From positions 62,001 to 126,000 of the forward strand of contig NZ_AYOZ01000062.1 of NCBI RefSeq assembly GCF_000508165.1: 64,000 nucleotides of DNA, given 5' to 3'. This document shows positions 24,634 through 35,301 of the stretch, piece by piece. A program made the position numbers and the translations under genes. Position 1 is the first letter of the stretch; each line of letters starts with the position of its first letter. This stretch comes from Marinomonas profundimaris. Lineage in GTDB: Bacteria > Pseudomonadota > Gammaproteobacteria > Pseudomonadales > Marinomonadaceae. The notes under the pieces were generated by a model. It saw only the letters and a list, made by a program, of their open reading frames with translations, made no database searches and was not told the origin of the DNA.

Positions 24634-26091
24634 ATGGCACATCAGCAGCAATACATTCACGGCCGCTACCATGCATCCACCAGCAAAGAACACTTTGAAA
24701 CCATTAACCCAGCAACAGGGGAAGTGATTGCAACTGTTGAGCACGCCGGTCAAGCCGAGCTAGATGCTGCTGTTGAATCTGCCAAAAAAGGTCAGAAAGT
24801 GTGGGCCGCCATGAGCCCTGTTGAACGCGGTCGCATTCTAAAAAAAGCAGCAGAACTGCTTCGTGAAAACAACGAAGAATTGGCGCGTCTAGAAGTCATG
24901 GACACAGGTAAACCGTTGCAAGAAGCCATTTGTGTCGACATCGAAACGGGCGCTGACGTCATCGAATATTACGCCGGCCTAACCGATAAAATCCAAGGCG
25001 AATACCAAGACCTTGGCAACGGCAACTTCTTCTACACCCGCCGCGAGCCATTAGGCGTTTGTGCTGGTATCGGTGCTTGGAACTACCCTATTCAAATCGC
25101 GATGTGGAAATCTGGCCCTGCGCTGGCTGCAGGCAACGCGATGATTTTCAAACCGTCTGAAGAAACCCCGTTATCCGCACTTAAATTGGCAGAAATTTAC
25201 ACTCAAGCTGGCTTGCCTGATGGCGTTTTCAACGTTGTTCAAGGCGATGGCCGTACAGGACAAATGATCACCGCTCACCCAGGCATCGACAAGGTGTCTT
25301 TCACGGGTGAAGTTGGTACAGGCAAAAAGGTCATGGCGGCTTCGGCACAAACACTGAAAGACGTCACCATGGAGTTGGGTGGTAAATCCCCAATGATCAT
25401 TTTCCCTGACATGCCGGTTGATCAAGCGGTTTCTGCAGCGATGCTCGCAAACTTCTACACCCAAGGCGAAGTATGCACCAACGGCACACGCGTATTTGTT
25501 CATGCCGACATGCTAGACGCTTTCACTAAAGAACTGAAAACACGCACCGAAGCCATGATCATTGGCGACCCGATGGACATGAATACTCAAGTTGGCGCGC
25601 TGATTTCTAAAGACCACATGAACAAGGTTCTGGGTTACATTCAAGCCGCAAAAGACGCAGGCGCAACCTTGCTTTGCGGCGGTTACCAAGTCACTGAAAA
25701 CGGCTTAGACAAAGGCGCATTCGTTGCGCCAACGGTCTTTACCGATTGCACCGACGACATGCCACAAGTGCAAGACGAAATCTTTGGCCCTGTCATGTCG
25801 GTTCTTAGCTTCACCGATGAAGACGAAGTCATTGACCGTGCGAACGACACAAAACTCGGCTTAGCGGCTGGCGTCTTCACCAAAGACTTCGCTCGCGCGC
25901 ACCGTGTTATTAACCAAATGCAAGCGGGTATTTGTTGGATCAACGCATGGGGCTCTTCTCCAGCGGAAATGCCAGTTGGCGGTTACAAAGAGTCTGGTAT
26001 CGGCCGAGAGAATGGCATCGATACTTTGTACCACTACACTCAAAACAAGAGTGTGTTCGTTGACCTAAACGACATTCAAAACCCTTACTAA
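24634..26091 (+). CDS. betB: Betaine aldehyde dehydrogenase
   Basis: A 485-residue NAD(P)-dependent aldehyde dehydrogenase that turns betaine aldehyde into glycine betaine, the second step of osmoprotectant synthesis from choline. The cofactor-proximal motif [11 protein letters not shown], the general base in [10 protein letters not shown], and the catalytic Cys281 in [12 protein letters not shown] are visible. The [11 protein letters not shown] loop is also standard. Length equals typical BetB. GAGG precedes the ATG. The gene is followed 23-35 bases later by betA. Transcription is probably controlled through the palindrome upstream. Confidence 0.95.
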   Translation: MAHQQQYIHGRYHASTSKEHFETINPATGEVIATVEHAGQAELDAAVESAKKGQKVWAAMSPVERGRILKKAAELLRENNEELARLEVMDTGKPLQEAICVDIETGADVIEYYAGLTDKIQGEYQDLGNGNFFYTRREPLGVCAGIGAWNYPIQIAMWKSGPALAAGNAMIFKPSEETPLSALKLAEIYTQAGLPDGVFNVVQGDGRTGQMITAHPGIDKVSFTGEVGTGKKVMAASAQTLKDVTMELGGKSPMIIFPDMPVDQAVSAAMLANFYTQGEVCTNGTRVFVHADMLDAFTKELKTRTEAMIIGDPMDMNTQVGALISKDHMNKVLGYIQAAKDAGATLLCGGYQVTENGLDKGAFVAPTVFTDCTDDMPQVQDEIFGPVMSVLSFTDEDEVIDRANDTKLGLAAGVFTKDFARAHRVINQMQAGICWINAWGSSPAEMPVGGYKESGIGRENGIDTLYHYTQNKSVFVDLNDIQNPY

Positions 26092-26126
26092 GCGGGACTC
26101 TTAACTCTTAATAAATGAGAAAAGTC

Positions 26127-27794
26127 ATGGCAAACGAAACATACGATTACATTATTGTTGGTGCTGGCTCTGCAGGGTGTGTGCTGGCAGACCGACTAAC
26201 AGAAAGCGGCGAACACTCCGTTCTGTTATTAGAAATGGGCGGCTCGGATAAAAGCATTTTCATCCAAATGCCAACTGCCTTGTCTTACCCGATGAACTCG
26301 GACAAATATGCGTGGCAATTTCACACAGAGAAAGAGCCAGGCCTAGACAATCGAGAAATGCATTGCCCACGCGGTAAAGTATTGGGTGGCTCGTCTTCCA
26401 TCAATGGCATGGTATACGTTCGCGGACACGCGTGCGACTTTGACCAGTGGGAAGAAAACGGCGCGGCAGGTTGGAATTACCAAACCTGCTTACCGTATTT
26501 CAAAAAAGCCGAATCGTGGAAAGGCGGGGCAGACACCTATCGTGGTGGCGACGGCCCATTGTCGACCAACAACGGCAACGACATGACCTACAACCCACTG
26601 TATCAAGCCTTTATTGATGCAGGTAACCAAGCAGGTTACGGCGAAACCGCTGACTACAACGGTCATCGCCAAGAAGGGTTTGGCCCAATGCACATGACGG
26701 TCAAAAATGGTGTGCGGGCGTCTACGTCTAACGCCTATTTACGTCGTGCGATGCAACGCCCTAACCTAACACTCAAAACCGGTGTCTTGAGCCACAAAGT
26801 CCTCTTTGAGGGTAAAAAAGCCACAGGCATTGAATACAGTAAAAACGGTCAAACACAACAAGTCCACGCATCGAAAGAAGTTATTCTGTCGGCAGGATCG
26901 GTTGGTTCTCCGCAATTGTTGCAATTGTCTGGTGTGGGTCCAAAAGACGTTTTAGAAAAAGCCGGCGTGCCTTTATTGCACGAATTACCGGGCGTGGGAG
27001 AAAATCTACAAGATCATTTGGAAGTCTATTTCCAGTACCGCTGTAATGAACCCGTGACGTTGAACGGCAAATTGGACTTGGTCAGCAAAGGTTTAATTGG
27101 CACGCGCTGGATCTTGTTCAAAAGCGGTTTAGGCGCAACCAACCATTTTGAGTCTTGTGGTTTTATTCGCTCTCGTGCTGGCTTGAAATGGCCAAACATT
27201 CAATACCACTTCTTGCCCGCCGCCATGCGCTACGATGGCCAAGCCGCAGTTGATGGTCATGGTTTTCAAGTCCACGTTGGGCCAAACAAACCAGAAAGCC
27301 GTGGTAAGTTATGGATCGAATCCGCTGATCCAGCGGCGAAACCGCGTATCTTGTTTAACTACATTTCGACTGAGCAAGACAAACAAGACTGGCGCGATAC
27401 CATTCGCCTAACACGCGAAGTGCTTCAACAATCGGCATTGGATACTTACCGTGGCGAAGAGATCCAGCCTGGCATCAACATCCAAAGCGATGAAGACATC
27501 GACCAGTGGGTTAAAGAGAACGTAGAAAGTGCGTATCACCCATCTTGTACTTGTAAAATGGGCAGCGACAATGACCCAATGGCCGTGTTGAACGAGCAAT
27601 GCCAAGTGCGCGGTTTAGAAAACCTACGCGTGGTGGATTCCTCTATCTTCCCGACGATCACCAACGGCAACTTGAACGCACCAACCATTATGGTGGCAGA
27701 AAAAGCCGCTGACATGATCCTTGGTAAAGACGCATTGCCAATCCTAAACGCACCAGTTTGGATTCACCCAGAGTTTGAAACCAAACAGCGCTAG
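26127..27794 (+). CDS. betA: Choline dehydrogenase
   Basis: A GMC-family FAD oxidoreductase of about 555 residues that oxidises choline to betaine aldehyde. It has the FAD motif [17 protein letters not shown] at the N-terminus, [18 protein letters not shown] near residue 80 and the C-terminal catalytic region [10 protein letters not shown] with its active-site His near residue 465. The start MANETYDY (26127) has GAGAAAA just upstream. An ATG four codons earlier is also possible. It forms the bet operon with betB. No choline transporter gene (betT) or betI is attached. Confidence 0.94.
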   Translation: MANETYDYIIVGAGSAGCVLADRLTESGEHSVLLLEMGGSDKSIFIQMPTALSYPMNSDKYAWQFHTEKEPGLDNREMHCPRGKVLGGSSSINGMVYVRGHACDFDQWEENGAAGWNYQTCLPYFKKAESWKGGADTYRGGDGPLSTNNGNDMTYNPLYQAFIDAGNQAGYGETADYNGHRQEGFGPMHMTVKNGVRASTSNAYLRRAMQRPNLTLKTGVLSHKVLFEGKKATGIEYSKNGQTQQVHASKEVILSAGSVGSPQLLQLSGVGPKDVLEKAGVPLLHELPGVGENLQDHLEVYFQYRCNEPVTLNGKLDLVSKGLIGTRWILFKSGLGATNHFESCGFIRSRAGLKWPNIQYHFLPAAMRYDGQAAVDGHGFQVHVGPNKPESRGKLWIESADPAAKPRILFNYISTEQDKQDWRDTIRLTREVLQQSALDTYRGEEIQPGINIQSDEDIDQWVKENVESAYHPSCTCKMGSDNDPMAVLNEQCQVRGLENLRVVDSSIFPTITNGNLNAPTIMVAEKAADMILGKDALPILNAPVWIHPEFETKQR

Positions 27795-27829
27795 TAATGT
27801 TGATTGAACAGAGATAAGGACAAAAAAAA

Positions 27830-27853
27830 CCCCAAGGTGATTTCACCTTGGGG
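27830..27853. terminator. Bidirectional terminator between betA and the chemoreceptor gene
   Basis: CCCCAAGGTGA and TCACCTTGGGG (11-bp perfect stem, tiny loop) with an A-tract before and CTTTTTA after. It can serve betA on plus and the chemoreceptor on minus. Confidence 0.85.
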
Positions 27854-27900
27854 CTTTTTATTGAGTGCTTTAAACCACGTTTTAGCGTGGACGCAAAATG

Positions 27901-30123
27901 CTATTCATCTCTTAATTTAAAGCGGCTGATGATCTTCTCTAGCTCCGTCGACAACTCGGCCATTTCTTCACTGGATTTGTAAATTTCCGTGATGGCTCTT
28001 TCGCTCTGAGACGAGGCTTCCGTCACCGCTTTGACATTATTGCTGATCTCGTTGGCAACGCTTCCTTGTTCTTCTGACGCAGAGGATACCTGCTCCATCA
28101 TGCTGCTAACATTGTCCACATAGTTCGACGCTTCATTCAAAGACTCCGCCGTATTGTTCGCCGCATCTGAAACTTTCTTCGCGTAATCAACACACGAATG
28201 CAGGACTTTCTGAGCCGCTGACGCTTCCATTTGAAGGCTACGAATGATGTTGGCAATCTGCTCTGTTTCTTTCTGCGTATTCGATGCGAGTCCACGCACT
28301 TCATCCGCGACTACCGCAAACCCACGACCGGATTCCCCAGCACGCGCCGCTTCAATTGCTGCGTTCAATGCCAGCAAGTTGGTTTGATCAGAAATGCCCT
28401 GAATGGTCGAAACAACATTGGAAATTTCTTCTGTTTTTTGATTCAGCTTATCGACTGTTTCTCTGGCTTTACGCACTTCTTCAGACACTTGTTCCATGTC
28501 TTTCACCGCGGTCAACAGGTCTTCCCTGCTATCGTTAACGCGTTGCTTTGCATCCCCTGCGGCACTGGTTGCATCCAAAATATTGCGTGCCACATCCGTT
28601 ACGGAAATAACCATTTGCTGCATCGCACTGCCTATCTCTGAGGTGTTTGCATGCTGAGTCTGAATATTAGAACTTGTCTGTTCTGATATTTCAGCCAACT
28701 TAAACGAGGACGCAGACTGAGAGGCTGCACTGCTTTTCACCTGTTTAATCAGCTGATTTAAGTTTTCTGACATGGTTCGCATCGCGCCATAAATACTGGT
28801 CGCGGAGCTGGTTTTATTAAATTCAATAGACAAATCACCGGCGGCAATTTTCTCTGCAATGGCTTGCATCTCTTTCGGTTCTGCACCCAAAGGTGCCAAC
28901 ACGCTACGAGCAACCCACAACGCCACAAAAGCAATTGTAACCGCAATAATCAAACACAAAGCCAGAATAACGTAATTCAATTTATGCACACTGGCTAACG
29001 CTTCATCTTCCGCCATTTCTGCGATGACTATCCACTTCAAACCGCTGTATTCAAGTGGGCTATAAGAAGACAATACGGAATTGCCTTTGTAGTTTTTAAT
29101 CATTTGCGTATTGGTAATGCCCTTGCTGGCTTCTTGCACAACAACCGTATCAACACTGCCTTCTTTTGGGTTTCTAAAAGACGCTAAGACAGAATGGTTT
29201 TCTGGATCAAGGTAAGAGTCGGAACGCATCTTACCGTCCATACCAATCAGGTAGGTTTCACCGGTTTCGCCCAATCCCGCTCTTTCCGTCATAATGTTAT
29301 TTAATGCACTGATTGGAAATTGAGCGATTAACACACCAATGCGCTTTTCATTTTTAAAGACAGGCACGGATAAAAATCCTGCTGGCGCTTGATAAGACGG
29401 CATATACAAAGAAAAATCGGTAAAGCTCACACCATCATCATTTAATGAGCTTGTGTACGCTTGTGCCAATCCTGAGTCTTTAAATGGGCCTTCGGTTAGA
29501 GACGTACCAAAATCCACCTCTTTAAACACGCTGTACACCACGTCTCCGTCTTTGGAGACTAAAAAGACATCATAAAAGCCAAATTCTTGCTGAACTTTTT
29601 CTAAGTATGGGTGCGTTTTTTGATGAAAGGCATCGTACGCTGGAACACGTTGTGAGCTGAGTGTTTTATTTTTTTCTCCAACTGGGTTCTCGTTTTGTGC
29701 GATATACGCACTTTGAAGAAGGATTGCAGCAGGAGAAAGCTGAGAAACCAAATCGGCCGAGTTAAACTCAGCGGCTTCATTTGGCGGCAACATGGACTTG
29801 AATTCATTGCCATAAAACGCCGAGACATCACTGCGATTTTGGTCGTTCACAGGGATTCGATTCAGCCTTTGATACGCATTACTCAATAATGGCAGCATCC
29901 GTTCAACAATTGGGTTTTCGGATAGAAGAGAAAGACCATTGGAGAGCGTGTCTAAATAAGAGTTAACCGAATGGCTCTTCGTTTCTTGAAGCGACATTAA
30001 TTGATTGTTACCCATATCAATCAGCGCTTTACTGGAGAAATGAATAGAAATTGCGGAAGAGATAAAAACAGGAATTAATCCGACCAGCAATAATGTAATG
30101 AGTATCTTATTTTTAAAGGTCAT
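27901..30123 (-). CDS. Methyl-accepting chemotaxis protein with dCACHE sensor
   Basis: A 740-residue chemoreceptor. A membrane helix at about 7-28, a large periplasmic dCACHE ligand-binding domain (about 35-375), a second helix (about 378-402), HAMP, and a long coiled-coil signalling domain follow. The highly conserved hairpin tip reads [22 protein letters not shown] and continues [11 protein letters not shown] (landmarks [17 protein letters not shown] and FAVVADEVR). The ligand is not predictable, though neighbourhood with bet genes makes choline or betaine a thing to test. The start ATG is at 30123. Transcribed alone toward the bet terminator. Confidence 0.93.
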   Translation of the reverse strand: MTFKNKILITLLLVGLIPVFISSAISIHFSSKALIDMGNNQLMSLQETKSHSVNSYLDTLSNGLSLLSENPIVERMLPLLSNAYQRLNRIPVNDQNRSDVSAFYGNEFKSMLPPNEAAEFNSADLVSQLSPAAILLQSAYIAQNENPVGEKNKTLSSQRVPAYDAFHQKTHPYLEKVQQEFGFYDVFLVSKDGDVVYSVFKEVDFGTSLTEGPFKDSGLAQAYTSSLNDDGVSFTDFSLYMPSYQAPAGFLSVPVFKNEKRIGVLIAQFPISALNNIMTERAGLGETGETYLIGMDGKMRSDSYLDPENHSVLASFRNPKEGSVDTVVVQEASKGITNTQMIKNYKGNSVLSSYSPLEYSGLKWIVIAEMAEDEALASVHKLNYVILALCLIIAVTIAFVALWVARSVLAPLGAEPKEMQAIAEKIAAGDLSIEFNKTSSATSIYGAMRTMSENLNQLIKQVKSSAASQSASSFKLAEISEQTSSNIQTQHANTSEIGSAMQQMVISVTDVARNILDATSAAGDAKQRVNDSREDLLTAVKDMEQVSEEVRKARETVDKLNQKTEEISNVVSTIQGISDQTNLLALNAAIEAARAGESGRGFAVVADEVRGLASNTQKETEQIANIIRSLQMEASAAQKVLHSCVDYAKKVSDAANNTAESLNEASNYVDNVSSMMEQVSSASEEQGSVANEISNNVKAVTEASSQSERAITEIYKSSEEMAELSTELEKIISRFKLRDE

Positions 30124-30371
30124 AAGCAGTAGGTATCTTCATTCAAGAGGTTCATAAGTACGAGCCGACATCCCTTATAAGGAGGAATCTGCGTCACATT
30201 TCGATTTATATTTTTTATAATTCTACCTTAAAATCATACACTTCTGTAACCAACTCCATCTTGATCGCCATTCTTCCTTTAACATTTGGCTACCTGATAA
30301 TCATTCAATGACAGAAGTGGAGAGGCGAAAACCTCCCCACTCCCAGCATCGTAAAAATGCGATTCACCTAG

Positions 30372-32306
30372 TTACTTTAGCTCAAAAACAGCAAAACCGT
30401 TATCATCTAAAGATTGATAAATCATATTTTTACCCGCCGCGTCTTTTGCCTTAGGCGATGTAGTGAAAAGCACCTTCGCTTTACCAAAGCCAGCGAACGA
30501 CCAGTTATTATCCGCCGCTGGATTAATGGTTTTTTGACTTAACAAATAGTTTGCCACAACATCTCGGTTTTTATCTGGCGCATCAATCACGATGGTCTCG
30601 CCGGACAAATTAGGGAAATGCCCGCCACCGCCAGCGCGGTAGTTATTCGTCGCGATCAAGAAAGACGCACTTTTATCCAAAGGCTTTCCTTGGAAAGACA
30701 CACCTTCAATGCGATGCGCATTTTCATTCGCTACCTTACCATCTGCATTATAACGCGCAGGTTGTGTCACATTGATCTTGTAATTAATGCCATCAATCAC
30801 ATCAAAGTTATAAGTTGGAAACGCGGCATTGATCAAGTTTTGTGGCGCACTTGATGCGGCATCAATTTGATTAAACTGACCGGCGGCCACTTCTAACCAC
30901 TCAACCACTTGAGCGCCCGTTAATTTCACCACTTTTAAATCGTTCGGGTAGATATACAAATCACTGACGTTTTTCAGCGCGATGTCGCCTTTTGGTACAT
31001 CGGTATAATAGTCTGGGCCGCCTCGACCGCCAGCTTTGAACGGCGCACCAGCAGACAGAATCGGCATGCCTTCATAAGACGTACCACGAACAATATTTTC
31101 AACATACCAAACCTGTGCGTTGTTCACGATTTGGATAGAAGGGTCATCTTGGACCAAGGCAAAGAAGCTGTTGATGTCGGCGGTGGATTCACCCACTTTA
31201 CGACGCATGTATGCCAAGGTGCCTTCATGCTCGGTTTTCACCGCATCATTAATACTGGCATCCGCTTCCACCAACGCCACCGTTTTACGGCCTTCACGAC
31301 GTGAAATAGCGCGTACTTCGGCCTTTCCATCGGCGACTTTCCATCCGTTACCAGCCGGCTCCAGCGTTAAATCAATCACCCCAAGGTGAGAACCCCAAAA
31401 GCCCGGCATGGTCGCTGGTTTACCAAAGATCGTGCCTTTGTCACCGTCTACCCCTTCAAAAGCGTCTAACGCCTTATCACCAGGGAAGATTCGATGCGAG
31501 TGACCAAATAACACCGCATCAATGCCCTCTACTTTTGCAAGATGATAAGACGCGTTTTCTTCGCCTTTCAAATAAGGGGAATTCATCATGCCACTATGCG
31601 GAATCGCGATGATCACATCCGCGCCATTGGCTTTCATTTCAGGCACGTATTTATTCGCGCTTTCCACGATGTCTTTGGCAATGACTTTATGGGTTAAATT
31701 GTCTTTATCCCACGTCATGATTTGTGGCGGAACAAAGCCAATGTAACCTACCTTAACCGTTTGTTTTTTACCGTCAGAATCGACGAAAGTTTTGTCTTTG
31801 ATAATATAAGGCTGGAAATACGGCTGATCATTCGACGCATCGTTGTCGCCATCGTCTACATAGACATTCGAGTTAACGTACGGGAAATTAGCGCCACTTA
31901 AACTCTTCATTAGAAAGTCTAAACCGTAATTAAACTCATGGTTACCGATATTACCCACATCGTAATCCAGCAAGTTCATCGCTTTAAATGCAGGATGCGT
32001 CTCACCAAAGCGCAGCACTCGACCTTTAGCAACATAATCGCCCAACGGCGTGCCCTGTAATAAGTCACCGTTGTCCACCAACACCGAGTTTGTCACCTCG
32101 GCACGCGCCGCCTTAATCAAGGTCGCCACACGAGACAAGCCCACCGCATCACTTTGCTTATCGCCGTAGTAATCGTAATCCACCAAATTCATGTGAATAT
32201 CGGTGGTTTCCATAACTCGCAAGTCAATGGTAGAAGCCTGCGCCATCGCAGCAAAAAGCAAAGAAGAGGCGAAAAGCGTCGCGCCCTTAGGAACAAAAAA
32301 CGTCAT
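30372..32306 (-). CDS. cpdB: 2',3'-cyclic-nucleotide 2'-phosphodiesterase/3'-nucleotidase
   Basis: A 644-residue periplasmic metallo-phosphoesterase that hydrolyses 2',3'-cyclic nucleotides and 3'-nucleotides and so scavenges phosphate and nucleosides. It has a signal peptide (FASSLLFAAMAQAS), the metal motifs ETTDIHMNLVDYDYYGD at the mature N-terminus, VDNGDLLQG, GNHEFNYG and FGHSHRIFPG, and a C-terminal 5'-nucleotidase domain (YRAGGGGHFP). I prefer ATG 32306, seven bases after GGAG, over the ATG seven codons upstream. Single-gene unit. Confidence 0.93.
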   Translation of the reverse strand: MTFFVPKGATLFASSLLFAAMAQASTIDLRVMETTDIHMNLVDYDYYGDKQSDAVGLSRVATLIKAARAEVTNSVLVDNGDLLQGTPLGDYVAKGRVLRFGETHPAFKAMNLLDYDVGNIGNHEFNYGLDFLMKSLSGANFPYVNSNVYVDDGDNDASNDQPYFQPYIIKDKTFVDSDGKKQTVKVGYIGFVPPQIMTWDKDNLTHKVIAKDIVESANKYVPEMKANGADVIIAIPHSGMMNSPYLKGEENASYHLAKVEGIDAVLFGHSHRIFPGDKALDAFEGVDGDKGTIFGKPATMPGFWGSHLGVIDLTLEPAGNGWKVADGKAEVRAISRREGRKTVALVEADASINDAVKTEHEGTLAYMRRKVGESTADINSFFALVQDDPSIQIVNNAQVWYVENIVRGTSYEGMPILSAGAPFKAGGRGGPDYYTDVPKGDIALKNVSDLYIYPNDLKVVKLTGAQVVEWLEVAAGQFNQIDAASSAPQNLINAAFPTYNFDVIDGINYKINVTQPARYNADGKVANENAHRIEGVSFQGKPLDKSASFLIATNNYRAGGGGHFPNLSGETIVIDAPDKNRDVVANYLLSQKTINPAADNNWSFAGFGKAKVLFTTSPKAKDAAGKNMIYQSLDDNGFAVFELK

Positions 32307-32505
32307 GACATTACTCCATTCATTCAAACATCTTTCTTATTAAAAAATACTAACCAAAAAGTCAGTTTCGATAGTAAGACGAATTTATGCGAACTTCATG
32401 CCTTTTTGATGACAGCGTGTTTTCAAATAGGTTAAAGCTTCACTTTCTTCGCGAATTACGCTCCACTCATGTCGCCCTACGCGAAGGAATATGGCAAGAA
32501 AGACA

Positions 32506-33183
32506 CTATCGCTTAAACCAGCGCCAAACGAAGAGTACTTTGATAAGCGCAGCGGCAACGTAAGTCATGGCGCAGGCAGTGAGGATTTTCTTCACTTTGG
32601 GTAAGTCTTCCTTCGGTATGTAATTACCCTCTCTCAAAATTGGCAGTGCTTTGTTAAAACTGGCGTCCCATTCTTCAGGCAATATTGCCAGCTGCACGAT
32701 AACAGCTAACAAACCCGACAAACCAACGACGACAGCGTGTAACGCGACAGCATAAGGCAGATGCAATAACAGTGAAATCAGCGGCCAACCGATTAACAAA
32801 CCCGCTGTAATTTTTCGTGCGGCATGGGCAAACGGCAAATAGCGGGAACTTAAATGCGAAATTTTTTGTTTCTTTTCATGCGCAATCGCGTGCCCGACTT
32901 CGTGTGCCGCTACGGCTACAGCAGTTAAAGAGCGTCCATTAAACACACTCGGACTAAGACGAACCACATGCTGTCCGTAGTCAAAATGGTCTTGCCCTTC
33001 TTGTGTCGTTTCCACCTTTACGCCGCTCAGTTCGAAGCGTTTCACTAAATGCGTGGCCAGTTCACCACCCGTTCCAGATAGATCCCTGCGCTCCGTTGCA
33101 TAACGCTTTAGAGTAAATTTCACCCAAGCACTTGGCCCTACAATCAGACCAATGGCGATTAAAATCACAATAACCCATAACAT
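32506..33183 (-). CDS. YugP-type neutral zinc metallopeptidase
   Basis: A 225-residue membrane protease of the Zn_peptidase_2 (PF04298) family. An N-terminal helix (about 1-20) is followed by the zinc-binding HEVGH at residues 94-98, then two helices (about 125-170), and the family motif LPEEWDASFNKALP near 177, whose acidic residues may supply the third ligand. A final helix closes the protein. The target is unknown. Members are broadly spread and uncharacterised in gammaproteobacteria. Confidence 0.86.
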   Translation of the reverse strand: MLWVIVILIAIGLIVGPSAWVKFTLKRYATERRDLSGTGGELATHLVKRFELSGVKVETTQEGQDHFDYGQHVVRLSPSVFNGRSLTAVAVAAHEVGHAIAHEKKQKISHLSSRYLPFAHAARKITAGLLIGWPLISLLLHLPYAVALHAVVVGLSGLLAVIVQLAILPEEWDASFNKALPILREGNYIPKEDLPKVKKILTACAMTYVAAALIKVLFVWRWFKR

Positions 33184-33289
33184 ATTCTGTTTTCACCATA
33201 TTCAAAATACATAAAAAACGGCCTCAACTTTGACCCTTTTCGCCTTCATCACATACACTGTGATAACTACTTATACATAAGAGTCAGAT

Positions 33290-33868
33290 ATGAAGAACCC
33301 CTTAGTTGGCCCAATTTTAACCATCTTAAAAAATAACCCCAATGGCATCAGTGAATTCGACATCCTCAAAGCGCTAAAAGAACGGCTGCCAGAATTCAGC
33401 CAGCTTGCTAAAGACACCAACTTACTGCTTTTTCGCCAACACTTTCTCATCATGAATGCGTTATATCAATTGCAAAGCAGCCTCTGGCAAGAAGACAATC
33501 TCATGCTAAGCATCAGCGCCATGCGCATTCACCTCGTCAGCGAGACGCACATTCAGTTATCCGATAGTACGACAATAAGCGACAGCGTAGATGCAAAATT
33601 GGCGGCTTACTACTTAGATTGGGAAGAGTACGAGAAAACCGACGTAGAAGAAGTTTCACGTTTACTCAACAGCTTCTACAAAGGCATCAGCTTAGGTGGC
33701 GATCGAGATTCGGCACTAAAAACATTGCAAATACAAAGCAACAATCCGACGAAAACCGTCATCAAGCAACAGTATCGTAAATTGGCCCAACAGCACCACC
33801 CTGATAGAGGCGGCGACCAAGACCTTTTCATCGACCTAAGACAAGCGTATGAATACCTTATGTTTTAA
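33290..33868 (+). CDS. DNA-J related protein with C-terminal J domain
   Basis: A 192-residue protein. Residues about 1-120 match the DNAJ_related (PF12339) module (NPLVGPILTILKNNPNGISEFDILKAL as landmark NPNGISEFDI), and residues about 138-192 are a J domain with the HPD motif in QHHPDRGGDQDLF and a final helix LRQAYEYL. It should stimulate an Hsp70 (DnaK-type) ATPase. The J domain at the C-terminus and lack of Gly/Phe and zinc-finger parts set it apart from DnaJ itself. Client is unknown. It stands alone. Confidence 0.88.
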   Translation: MKNPLVGPILTILKNNPNGISEFDILKALKERLPEFSQLAKDTNLLLFRQHFLIMNALYQLQSSLWQEDNLMLSISAMRIHLVSETHIQLSDSTTISDSVDAKLAAYYLDWEEYEKTDVEEVSRLLNSFYKGISLGGDRDSALKTLQIQSNNPTKTVIKQQYRKLAQQHHPDRGGDQDLFIDLRQAYEYLMF

Positions 33869-34028
33869 CCCATTCGCATACATTAAGAACGCATGAAGGA
33901 TGGACTGTAAAACGCCTTGCAAAGCATTGATTTCAAATTGATAACTATTCAAGATGAACCTCGCTCTTCATGGGCGGTCAAAACACAATGTACCGCCACT
34001 TTACCCACTTATTGCATAGACAGGGCTT

Positions 34029-35216
34029 ATGATTTTTTCTTCTTTGTTTCAGCGCATTCTATTCACACCAAAACACAGTCACTCGTTGCTTCGCCCATTT
34101 TGTCTTATTTCGTTTAGTTTACTCGCCAGCTGTAGCTTTAATGAAATTGATAGTTCCAATAATTTTGAAAATAATGGTCGAGATGTCACGGCCCTAAAGA
34201 GGGATTCTTTGTATTTAAAAGAAAGCCTTCCACCTGGCCTTCCTTATCCAGACGCCAGTTTCCAATCAGGGTTACAACAGCAAATCGCCTATTTGAATCG
34301 GCTGTCTGATAAGCCCTATTTGCTTGAAAATACACAAACGAGTGTGGCGGATTTAAAACTCGTCGCAACAGAAATAGACAATTGGCTCAACAACCCTACC
34401 CAGCAACCTCAAATCATTGCGCACCAATTAGCAGGACAAGACCAACGAGGTAACGTACAGATCACGGGCTACTATGTCCCTGTTTTATCGGTTCGACATC
34501 AGCCGAACGAAGTGTATCGCTTCCCGCTTTACCGTAAACCAACACATCGAAACGCAAAGGGAGAGTTCCCTTCTAGAGAAGAAATCGATTTTGAAAATGC
34601 CCTCGCAGGACAAGGATTGGAAATTGCGTACACCGCCAATTTAGTCGACAATTTTTTCCTACACGTGCAAGGCTCGGGCGTTATCGAATATGAAAATGGT
34701 GAACAAAAACTGCTGTCTTGGGGTGGCGTAAACGGTCATGCTTATCGCAGTTTAGGTAAGGAGCTCATCGAAAGAGGCGAAATAGACAGAGCCAATATTT
34801 CGGCACAAAGCATTCGACAGTGGCTAAGTGACCATCCAGAACGTAATCGCGAAATCCTGTCGACTAACCCAAGCTATTTGTTTTTCAGTGAAGGACCTCA
34901 AGCACCAGTGGGTGCCGCCAATGTGCCATTAACCCCATTATATTCTGCGGCTGTTGACCCAAGCGTCATTCCTCTTGGTTCAATATTGTTGGCACAAGTG
35001 CCTAAGCTCGATGCTTATGGAAACTTAATCGGACACGAGTTTCGTCTCTTGCTGGCCCAAGACAAAGGTGGCGCGATTAAAGGACCAGGGCACATCGATT
35101 GGTATCAAGGTATAGGCGAAGAAGCCCGCTTTCATGCAGGTCAACTCAAGCAATTTGGGAAAGTCTGGCTGCTATTGCCGCAACACCCGACACCACAACA
35201 ACTGATCGCTCAGTAA
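34029..35216 (+). CDS. mltA: Membrane-bound lytic murein transglycosylase A
   Basis: A 395-residue outer-membrane lipoprotein that cleaves peptidoglycan glycan strands with formation of 1,6-anhydro-muramic ends. The signal has a hydrophobic core LISFSLLA and lipobox LASC. The MltA domain shows QITGYYVPVLSVR, FLHVQGSGVIEY and FFSEGPQAPVGAANVPLTP. The 3D domain ends with LLAQDKGGAIKGPGHIDWYQG, where the Asp of AQDKGG matches the catalytic Asp of E. coli MltA. The start ATG 34029 is plausible but the ribosome-binding site is weak. Confidence 0.93.
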   Translation: MIFSSLFQRILFTPKHSHSLLRPFCLISFSLLASCSFNEIDSSNNFENNGRDVTALKRDSLYLKESLPPGLPYPDASFQSGLQQQIAYLNRLSDKPYLLENTQTSVADLKLVATEIDNWLNNPTQQPQIIAHQLAGQDQRGNVQITGYYVPVLSVRHQPNEVYRFPLYRKPTHRNAKGEFPSREEIDFENALAGQGLEIAYTANLVDNFFLHVQGSGVIEYENGEQKLLSWGGVNGHAYRSLGKELIERGEIDRANISAQSIRQWLSDHPERNREILSTNPSYLFFSEGPQAPVGAANVPLTPLYSAAVDPSVIPLGSILLAQVPKLDAYGNLIGHEFRLLLAQDKGGAIKGPGHIDWYQGIGEEARFHAGQLKQFGKVWLLLPQHPTPQQLIAQ

Positions 35217-35233
35217 CCCATTCGTCAGACATG

Positions 35234-35269
35234 AAAACGCCGCGCTTTATGGCTAAAGCGCGGCGTTTT
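35234..35269. terminator. Bidirectional terminator between mltA and tonB
   Basis: AAAACGCCGCGCTTTA and TAAAGCGCGGCGTTTT form a perfect 16-bp stem with a TGGC loop, followed by more T. Convergent genes on both sides. Confidence 0.92.
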
Positions 35270-35301
35270 TTTATTCCTGTACATCGCTATTAAACGACCA
35301 A

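Noticed and set aside
33917..34117. Short frame before mltA
   Set aside because: No ribosome-binding site, no motif, overlaps the mltA signal sequence in another frame.
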